The translations under genes and the position numbers were made by a program. A DNA stretch of 5,625 nt from Microbacteriaceae bacterium UBA963 (GTDB taxonomy: Bacteria; Actinomycetota; Actinomycetes; Actinomycetales; Microbacteriaceae): positions 1 to 5,625 of the forward strand of contig DBCH01000122.1 of assembly GCA_002292955.1 (NCBI GenBank), written 5' to 3'. The notes below the pieces were generated by a model. That model searched no databases, was not told where the DNA came from, and saw nothing but the letters and a program-made list of their open reading frames with translations. Below, in pieces: positions 1 to 4,923 of the stretch (within the stretch, counting starts at the first letter, position 1; each line of letters opens with the position of its first letter).

Positions 1-1694
1 GTAATCTCACGCTCTTCAGACACGATGCGGTCACCGGTGCGAAGTCGCGAGAGCGGCTTGCGGAAGGGATGCTCACCCTCAGCCACCGCAGCGCCGCCGC
101 GCCATTGTTCGGTGAGCCCGCTGAGGACATCGGGCGACCCCTGCAGTGCGACACGACGCATGAAGTGTTTGACCGCTCGGATGCCGCCCAATTCTTCTCC
201 GCCACCAGCACGACCGGGACCACCGTGCACGAGGTGCGGCACGGGCGATCCGTGACCGGTCGAGCTGCGAGCCACGTCGCGATCGAGAACCAGAATGCGA
301 CCGTGGTAGGGCGCGATCAGCGACACGGTCCGTGCGACGAACGCGGGGTCGTGACTGCACACGGTGGCAACGAGCGACCCGCCGCCACGATTGGCGAGCC
401 GCGCCGCATCTTCCGGTGCCGAGTAGGTGACGATTGAGGCAATCGGACCAAACGCCTCAATCTCGTGAACGGCATTCGCTTCGGAATCGTCAAAGCGCAG
501 GAGGATGGGCGCGAGGAACGCGCCGTCATCGTCAGGGCCCACGGTGCCGTCCGCGAGTTTAACGTCGGGAGCACCCGTGCTGCCAAAGACGATGCGGCCG
601 CCCCCAGCAATCAGCGCTTCCACGCTGCGAACAACATCGTCACGCTGTTCCGTGCTCGCGAGCGGACCCATGGTCGTGCCCTCAGTGCGCGGATCACCCA
701 CCACCGTGCGGGCGGTGATGCGCTCAGCGATGGCAGCCACGAGGTCGTCTGCCACGGCTTCCGGCACGATGATGCGACGAATGCTCGTGCACTTCTGCCC
801 CGCCTTCGTGGTCATCTCGGAGACGACAGAAGCCACGAACGCGTCGAATTCGGGTTCGCCTGGCTTTACATCCGGACCAAGGATGGCGGCGTTGAGCGAA
901 TCCGCCTCTGCGGTGAATCGGATCCCCCTGCGAATGATGCCGGGGTGCATGGCGAGGCCCGCCGCGGTGTTGGCCGAACCGGTGAAAGACACGTGATCGC
1001 GCAGATCGAGTAGATCGAGCACGTCGCGCGCTCCCCCGCACACCAGTTGCAACGATCCGTCGGGCAGGAGACCCGAGTCGACCATGACACGCACTGCCGC
1101 TTCGGTGAGAATCGCCGTAGGCGTTGCCGGCTTGACGATTGAGGGAACCCCGGCGAGAAAGGCTGGCGCGAACTTCTCGAGCATGCCCCAGACCGGAAAG
1201 TTGAACGCGTTGATCTGAAACGAGACACCCGAGATGCGCTCGTAGACGTGCTGACCACCGAACGATCCGTCTTTCGACAGGTTCTCGTGACCCCCGTCGA
1301 CCATGCGCGTGTGGGTGTTCGGTAGTTCTCTGCGGCCCTTCGAAGAATAGGTGAAGAGCACTCCGATGCCACCATCGACGTCGACAAGGGAGTCACGCCT
1401 GGTCGCTCCGGTTCTGTCGCTCACCGTGTAGAGATCTTCCTTCGCCTCGGTGAGCGCCGCGCCGAGCGCTTTGAGAATGAGCGCGCGCTGATGAAACGTG
1501 AGAGCGCCAAGCGAACGCTGCCCCACGGTACGTGCGTAGTCAATCGCGCCAGCGAGGTCGAGCCCCTCGCTACCAACGAGCGCAAGATCCACCCCCGTGG
1601 ACGCATCTCGGATCGGCGAGCCGGTGGCAGCCCGCCACCATTTGCCCTGCACAAAACTCGGGAGTACCTGGATGTCAACGGCAGTCTTGGTCAC
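1..1694 (-). CDS. paaZ: PaaZ, bifunctional oxepin-CoA hydrolase / 3-oxo-5,6-dehydrosuberyl-CoA semialdehyde dehydrogenase (3' end missing)
   Basis: This cytosolic enzyme opens the oxepin-CoA ring and oxidises the resulting semialdehyde with NADP+. The frame is open from a GTG at 1694 to the left edge: 564 complete codons plus two bases (AC, so residue 565 is Thr). Most of it is an aldehyde dehydrogenase domain closely resembling E. coli PaaZ as I remember it. Visible motifs are FNFPVWGMLEKFAP, KPATPT, FTGSA, FTAEADSLN with general-base Glu263 (codon 906-908), GQKCTSIRR with nucleophile Cys302 (codon 789-791), EAFGP with Glu413, and the PaaZ-specific STGHGSP/VHGGPGRAGGGEELGG block. From HPFRK (His542) it enters the linker and the first strand of the MaoC-like hydratase domain (LRTGDRIVSEEREI). 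The family is about 680 residues, so roughly 115 residues, including the hydratase catalytic residues, lie outside. The GTG is chosen because of a well-spaced ribosome binding site. No frameshift or stop is seen. Confidence 0.96.
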   Translation of the reverse strand, partial: MTKTAVDIQVLPSFVQGKWWRAATGSPIRDASTGVDLALVGSEGLDLAGAIDYARTVGQRSLGALTFHQRALILKALGAALTEAKEDLYTVSDRTGATRRDSLVDVDGGIGVLFTYSSKGRRELPNTHTRMVDGGHENLSKDGSFGGQHVYERISGVSFQINAFNFPVWGMLEKFAPAFLAGVPSIVKPATPTAILTEAAVRVMVDSGLLPDGSLQLVCGGARDVLDLLDLRDHVSFTGSANTAAGLAMHPGIIRRGIRFTAEADSLNAAILGPDVKPGEPEFDAFVASVVSEMTTKAGQKCTSIRRIIVPEAVADDLVAAIAERITARTVVGDPRTEGTTMGPLASTEQRDDVVRSVEALIAGGGRIVFGSTGAPDVKLADGTVGPDDDGAFLAPILLRFDDSEANAVHEIEAFGPIASIVTYSAPEDAARLANRGGGSLVATVCSHDPAFVARTVSLIAPYHGRILVLDRDVARSSTGHGSPVPHLVHGGPGRAGGGEELGGIRAVKHFMRRVALQGSPDVLSGLTEQWRGGAAVAEGEHPFRKPLSRLRTGDRIVSEEREI

Positions 1695-1700
1695 GATGTG

Positions 1701-1709
1701 CTTTCCTTC
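1701..1709 (-). promoter_or_regulatory. Ribosome binding site of paaZ
   Basis: Read on the minus strand this is GAAGGAAAG, ending six bases before the GTG at 1694. It is purine-rich with a GGA core and supports the GTG as the true start. No in-frame ATG nearby offers a better alternative. Confidence 0.75.
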
Positions 1710-1719
1710 GCTTGATGAA

Positions 1720-1727
1720 CGGTCAGT
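1720..1727. promoter_or_regulatory. Possible PaaR-type operator half-site
   Basis: CGGTCAGT (ACTGACCG on the other strand) fits one arm of the inverted repeat ACTNACCG-N6-CGGTNAGT, which I recall for PaaR, the TetR-family phenylacetyl-CoA-responsive repressor of Corynebacterium glutamicum. The opposite arm is poorly conserved here (only about two of seven defined positions), so this is a half-site at best. It lies in the divergent paaZ/thioesterase gap and overlaps the first base of the -10 hexamer, which is a sensible place for a repressor. A shorter inverted repeat, GTCA-N6-TGAC (1722-1735), is centred on the same spot. The assignment is inferred. Confidence 0.3.
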
Positions 1728-1732
1728 AGAAT
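1727..1732 (+). promoter_or_regulatory. -10 element of the thioesterase gene, implying a leaderless transcript
   Basis: TAGAAT matches the TATAAT consensus at five of six positions and the actinobacterial TANNNT pattern exactly. It ends six bases before the ATG at 1739, so a start seven bases downstream would fall on the A of the start codon. The gene also lacks a convincing Shine-Dalgarno sequence. No good -35 is seen at 16-19 bp spacing (TTCCTT and TCCTTC are poor), which is common in actinobacterial promoters of this kind. Confidence 0.55.
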
Positions 1733-1744
1733 GACGTCATGACG
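1731..1744. repeat. Overlapping short palindromes across the thioesterase start codon
   Basis: The tract ATGACGTCATGACG holds two perfect 10-bp palindromes, ATGACGTCAT (1731-1740) and CGTCATGACG (1735-1744), and a direct repeat of ATGACG with an 8-bp period. It covers the predicted transcription start and start codon. It may be an operator or simply a short local duplication. No known regulator is assigned. Confidence 0.4.
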
Positions 1745-2137
1745 AACCCGCCATGGACGATTGAGCTCGGATCCCTCGACAACAAACTCGGCATCGTGGT
1801 TCTCGAAGAGTCTGCCCAGCGCGTCGTTGCGACGATGCCCGTGCACGGCAATACCCAATCGTTTGGGCTGCTGCACGGCGGGGCCTCGATGGCCCTCGGC
1901 GAAGCGCTCGGCTCGTGGGCTGCCGTGATTCACGCGAGCTCGCTCGGAAAAATGGCGGTGGGCCTGGATATCAGCGGCACCCACCATCGCGGTGTGCGCG
2001 ACGGAGTCGTGACGGGAGTGGCCACGGCCATTCAGCTGGGAAAGACCGTCACCAGTCACGAAGTCGTGATTACAGACGAGGCAGGGGCCCGCCTGTGCAC
2101 GGTCCGCATCACGAACCTGATTGTTGACAAACGCTAG
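1739..2137 (+). CDS. paaI: Hotdog-fold acyl-CoA thioesterase in the PaaI position (EntH/MenI-like)
   Basis: The product has 132 residues, the usual size for a single-domain hotdog thioesterase, with no signal peptide or membrane segment. In the paa setting it should hydrolyse stalled hydroxyphenylacetyl-CoA or ring-opened CoA esters and so free CoA. The active-site stretch is FGLLHGGASMALGEALGS: His46-Gly47-Gly48 begin the hotdog helix and Glu55 is the expected catalytic carboxylate. This stretch, the preceding ATMPV and the late RLCTVRI resemble E. coli YdiI (MenI) and EntH, which use Glu, more than E. coli PaaI, which uses Asp. The symbol therefore rests on gene context. It is the only plus-strand gene here, starting 44 bp from divergent paaZ and overlapping convergent paaH at the stop codons. 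The ATG at 1739 is the only sensible start. An alternative is a menaquinone-type DHNA-CoA thioesterase, but nothing nearby suggests that pathway. Confidence 0.9.
   Translation: MTNPPWTIELGSLDNKLGIVVLEESAQRVVATMPVHGNTQSFGLLHGGASMALGEALGSWAAVIHASSLGKMAVGLDISGTHHRGVRDGVVTGVATAIQLGKTVTSHEVVITDEAGARLCTVRITNLIVDKR
2134..2137. other. CTAG shared by two convergent stop codons
   Basis: The palindromic CTAG contains TAG on both strands: plus-strand 2135-2137 ends the thioesterase gene and minus-strand 2136-2134 ends paaH. The coding regions overlap tail to tail by three bases, so there is no room between them for a separate terminator. Confidence 0.95.
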
Positions 2138-2985
2138 TCGTCCCATCGGTAAAACCCCTCGCCGCTCTTGCGTCCGAGTTTGCCGTCGGCGACCATCTGC
2201 CTAAGAAGAGCGGGGGGCTCGAATCGCTCACCTAGCTGACTGTGCAGGTACGTAGCGATTCCCAGCCTCACGTCGAGACCCACCATGTCCGTGAGACGCA
2301 GCGGGCCTACCGGGTGCTTGTAGCCCAAGACCATGGCGGCATCGATGTCTTCGGCGGACGCAACGCCTTCCTGGAGCATACGGATTGCTTCGAGTGCAAT
2401 AGCGACTCCGAGACGTGAGCTCGCGAAGCCAGGTGAGTCGTTGACGGTCACCGGGGTCTTGCCCATCGCCGCGACCCACTGCTGAGCGCAGTCGATCAGG
2501 TCAGGCTGCGACCGCTCACCGCGCACAATCTCAACGAGGGTTGAGCTGGGCACCGGGTTAAAGAAGTGCAGACCACAGAAGTGCTCGGGCCGGGACAGTG
2601 ACGCGGCGATCGAGGAGATAGACAACGACGAGGTGTTCGAGGCGAGCCAGGCGTCCGCACTGACAACCGCTTCGATTTTCGTGAGCATCTGTACCTTGAG
2701 GGCAAGATCTTCTGGCACGGCCTCGACAACGAGTCCGCTGCCCGCGAGTTCGGCCATATCAACCGTCGACGCAGAACGCGCAACGAGATCGTCGCGTGTC
2801 TCTTCGGACGTCCCTCGGGCAATGCTCGCGTCAATGGTCGTCGCGAGTGCTGCCAACGCGTGGGCTGCTGCCGCCTCGTCCCGTTCAAGGATCGTCACCG
2901 ATGCTCCAGCGAGAAGAAAAGCGTGTGCGATGCCGGCCCCCATGCGGCCACCACCAATCACACCGACGTGAGAGGGGACGGTCAT
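2134..2985 (-). CDS. paaH: PaaH, 3-hydroxyadipyl-CoA dehydrogenase (3-hydroxyacyl-CoA dehydrogenase family)
   Basis: This cytosolic NAD+-dependent enzyme oxidises 3-hydroxyadipyl-CoA to 3-oxoadipyl-CoA, feeding PaaJ. The 283 residues match the single-domain family. The N-terminal Rossmann domain carries GGGRMG (residues 11-16) with acidic Glu34 after the second strand. EAVPED (88-93) and SNTSSLSI (116-123) follow. The catalytic pair is His140 in GLHFFNPVP and Glu152 in VEIVRG, with Asn143 in place. The C-terminal dimerisation domain spans about 184-283 and ends GKLGRKSGEGFYRW. The family's usual PGFxxNR reads PGFASSR (186-192), putting Ser191 where human HADH has Asn208. The ATG at 2985 overlaps the paaF stop in ATGA and has GAAAGG at 2994-2999, so translation is probably coupled. 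By sequence alone it could be a 3-hydroxybutyryl-CoA dehydrogenase; the role comes from context. Confidence 0.93.
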   Translation of the reverse strand: MTVPSHVGVIGGGRMGAGIAHAFLLAGASVTILERDEAAAAHALAALATTIDASIARGTSEETRDDLVARSASTVDMAELAGSGLVVEAVPEDLALKVQMLTKIEAVVSADAWLASNTSSLSISSIAASLSRPEHFCGLHFFNPVPSSTLVEIVRGERSQPDLIDCAQQWVAAMGKTPVTVNDSPGFASSRLGVAIALEAIRMLQEGVASAEDIDAAMVLGYKHPVGPLRLTDMVGLDVRLGIATYLHSQLGERFEPPALLRQMVADGKLGRKSGEGFYRWDD

Positions 2986-3722
2986 GAACGGCGCCTTTCG
3001 AGGAATTCGGTCATTCGGCGATACTTCTCCGGCGATTCAAACAGCACCGCCTGTGTCTCGTTGTCAATGCGCGGATGTTCAGACCGATCAGCCGCCATCA
3101 CGCGCTTAGTCTCGCGCACCGCGAGTGGATCGAGTTTCGCGATGCGATCGGCCAGCGCCTCTGCCGCCGCATCAAGTTCTGAGGGCTCATGAACCTCGGT
3201 GACGAGCCGAACGGTGAGCGCCTCATCGGCCGACAGAATTCGACCGGCCAGCAGGACTTCCTTTGCCAGCGGTTCGCCCACGAGTTCGGCCAGTCGCCAG
3301 GTGGCCCCGGCGGCGGCGATGATGCCCAGCGACGCTTCGGGGTTTCCAAAGCGCGAGCGATTCGACGCGATGCGAAAGTCTGCGGCATAGGCGAGCTCGG
3401 CGCCACCGCCCAGGGCCCAGCCATCTATGACGGCGATCACCGGAGCGGGCAGCAGCGCGATGCGGTGAAAGAGTGAGGAGTTGATCCCCTCGAGGGCGTC
3501 GGCAGCCCGGCGTTCACGAAGTTCAGCAATGTCGGCGCCCGAGGCGAAAACGCCGTCGCCTCCGCTCACGATCAGGATGCGCGGGTCTGCTTCGAGTTGC
3601 GCGCACACGGCATGCAGTTCGTCGACCATCGCCCTGTCGATAGCGTTCTTGACGGCAGGTCGATTGAGGCGAACGTGCAACCGATCTGTCTTAGTGTCGT
3701 CAATCAGCAGGGTCGACGTCAT
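2982..3722 (-). CDS. paaF: PaaF, 2,3-dehydroadipyl-CoA hydratase (enoyl-CoA hydratase/crotonase family)
   Basis: This enzyme hydrates 2,3-dehydroadipyl-CoA to 3-hydroxyadipyl-CoA, the PaaH substrate. The 246 residues fit the crotonase family. The first oxyanion-hole segment is FASGADI (59-65) and the second is GWALGGGAELA (101-111). Both catalytic glutamates are present: Glu109, and Glu129 in GNPEASLG, spaced 20 residues apart as in rat enoyl-CoA hydratase (Glu144/Glu164). Two glutamates favour hydratase over the ring isomerase PaaG, which lacks this pair. GATWRL (139-144) replaces the common GGTQRL. The ATG at 3722 is chosen because a GGAGG lies seven bases upstream. A start at 3770 would add 16 residues that merely shadow the end of paaJ. 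The paaJ stop and this start overlap in TGATG; the gene ends in an ATGA overlap with paaH. A general fatty-acid enoyl-CoA hydratase is possible by sequence; context favours PaaF. Confidence 0.9.
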   Translation of the reverse strand: MTSTLLIDDTKTDRLHVRLNRPAVKNAIDRAMVDELHAVCAQLEADPRILIVSGGDGVFASGADIAELRERRAADALEGINSSLFHRIALLPAPVIAVIDGWALGGGAELAYAADFRIASNRSRFGNPEASLGIIAAAGATWRLAELVGEPLAKEVLLAGRILSADEALTVRLVTEVHEPSELDAAAEALADRIAKLDPLAVRETKRVMAADRSEHPRIDNETQAVLFESPEKYRRMTEFLERRRS

Positions 3723-4909
3723 CAGACAGCCTCCACCAGAAGCGCGGCTCCCTGGCCAACACCGACGCACATTGTTGCGAGTCCATGCTTCGCACCCTCT
3801 CGTTCCATGCGACCGAGCAGGGTCACGAGCAAGCGTGTTCCCGATGCACCGAGCGGATGCCCGAGTGCTATTGCGCCACCGTCTGCATTCACGATTGCTT
3901 CGTCCAGGCCGATGAGACGCATGCTTGCCACCGCCTGAGTGGCGAATGCCTCGTTGAGTTCGACGGCCCCCAGCTGGTCGACCCGAACGCCCGTGCGCGT
4001 CAGGAGTTTTTGTGTCGCGGGAACGGGTCCGAGACCCATGACCTCGGGCGCAAGACCCGCGGATGCTCCCCCGACAATGCGTGCGCGCGGGCTAAGACCG
4101 AGTCTCTCGATGGCCTCTCCGCTCGCAATGAGCACAGCGGACGCGCCATCATTCAGCGTGGACGAGTTGCCCGCGGTGACGATGCTGCCGCCGCGAACGA
4201 CCGGCTTCAGCCCGGCGAGCACCTCGAGTGTCGTATTTGCTCGAGGCCCTTCATCTGTCGTTACGGTCACACCCTGTGGGGTCTCGACGGCAACAATCTC
4301 GCGATCGAAGTGTCCCGCGGCCATGGCCGCGAGCGCTCGCTCGTGCGAACGCAGGGCGAAGGCATCGGCCTCTGCTCTGGTGATGCCTTCGCGTTCACCA
4401 ACGAACTCCCCCGTCTCGGTCATCGAGAATGTCGCCTTGTCGCGTGCCGCAAGGCGGGGATTGACGAATCGCCAGCCGAGTGACGAATCAACGATCTCCC
4501 CCGGCTTGCCGAAGGCTCGCTCGGGCTTGGCAAGAATCCACGGAGCACGCGTCATCGATTCAACGCCACCGGCGATGACAACATCAGCCTCGCCGGCCTT
4601 AATCATGCTTGCGGCGAGATGGATGGCAGAGAGGCCTGACGCACACAATCGATTGACCGTGATACCGGGCACTGAGTCGGGGAGGCCCGCCAGCAGAACA
4701 GCCATGCGCGCGACATTGCGATTATCTTCGCCCGCTTGGTTCGCATCGCCAAAGATGACGTCGTCGATCGTTGTCGGGTCTACGCCACTGCGAGCGACAA
4801 GCTCGGCGATGGCGATGGCAGCGAGGTCATCGGGGCGAACGCTCGACAACGATCCGCCGTATCGGCCGATTGGTGTGCGCACACCGTCGACCACGAATGC
4901 TTCTGTCAT
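3722..4909 (-). CDS. paaJ: PaaJ, 3-oxoadipyl-CoA / 3-oxo-5,6-dehydrosuberyl-CoA thiolase
   Basis: This thiolase acts twice in the pathway: it cleaves 3-oxo-5,6-dehydrosuberyl-CoA and, later, 3-oxoadipyl-CoA, releasing acetyl-CoA and finally succinyl-CoA. The 395 residues match the family's roughly 400. The nucleophile is Cys89 in NRLCASGLSA. NEAFA, His351 in GHPLGASG and Cys381 in CVGVGQG complete the active site. ANQAGEDNRNVARMA (56-70) and GWRFVNPRL are typical of the beta-ketoadipyl-CoA thiolase subfamily (PaaJ/PcaF) rather than of acetoacetyl-CoA thiolases. The ATG at 4909 has GGGGAG eight bases upstream and lies 14 bp after the paaK stop; the gene overlaps paaF by one base, so the block reads as one operon. 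PcaF of protocatechuate degradation is nearly identical in sequence; the paa neighbours decide the name. Confidence 0.93.
   Translation of the reverse strand: MTEAFVVDGVRTPIGRYGGSLSSVRPDDLAAIAIAELVARSGVDPTTIDDVIFGDANQAGEDNRNVARMAVLLAGLPDSVPGITVNRLCASGLSAIHLAASMIKAGEADVVIAGGVESMTRAPWILAKPERAFGKPGEIVDSSLGWRFVNPRLAARDKATFSMTETGEFVGEREGITRAEADAFALRSHERALAAMAAGHFDREIVAVETPQGVTVTTDEGPRANTTLEVLAGLKPVVRGGSIVTAGNSSTLNDGASAVLIASGEAIERLGLSPRARIVGGASAGLAPEVMGLGPVPATQKLLTRTGVRVDQLGAVELNEAFATQAVASMRLIGLDEAIVNADGGAIALGHPLGASGTRLLVTLLGRMEREGAKHGLATMCVGVGQGAALLVEAV
3730..3734 (-). promoter_or_regulatory. Ribosome binding site of paaF
   Basis: The minus strand reads GGTGGAGGCTGTCTG just before the ATG at 3722, with GGAGG seven bases upstream. 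It is a strong site inside the last codons of paaJ and decides the paaF start against the ATG at 3770. Confidence 0.85.
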
Positions 4910-4917
4910 GGTGTCAA

Positions 4918-4923
4918 CTCCCC
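4918..4923 (-). promoter_or_regulatory. Ribosome binding site of paaJ
   Basis: GGGGAG on the minus strand directly follows the paaK TAA stop and lies eight bases before the paaJ ATG at 4909. It fills much of the 14-bp gap between the two genes. Confidence 0.75.

Noticed and set aside
465..1013. Plus-strand open frames at 465-1013 and 505-996
   Set aside because: They lie opposite the aldehyde dehydrogenase domain of paaZ, whose motifs are all in the minus frame. The predicted proteins resemble no family.
866..1396. Minus-strand 176-codon open frame inside paaZ
   Set aside because: It is in a different frame from the continuous PaaZ reading, is Arg/Ser-rich, and would require discarding a conserved enzyme.
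1..1694. Idea that paaZ is broken or frameshifted
   Set aside because: Translating from the GTG at 1694 gives 564 uninterrupted codons with all ALDH motifs in one frame; the gene simply runs past the window edge.
2100..2170. A bidirectional terminator between the thioesterase gene and paaH
   Set aside because: The genes overlap and I found no stable hairpin followed by a T-run on either strand.
3720..3770. Upstream ATG at 3770 as the start of paaF
   Set aside because: The extra 16 residues overlap the end of paaJ and match nothing in the crotonase family; a strong GGAGG is placed for the ATG at 3722.
4912..4917. Perfect TTGACA on the minus strand between paaK and paaJ as a promoter -35
   Set aside because: No TANNNT-like -10 lies 16-19 bases downstream, and the hexamer falls between the paaJ ribosome binding site and start codon.
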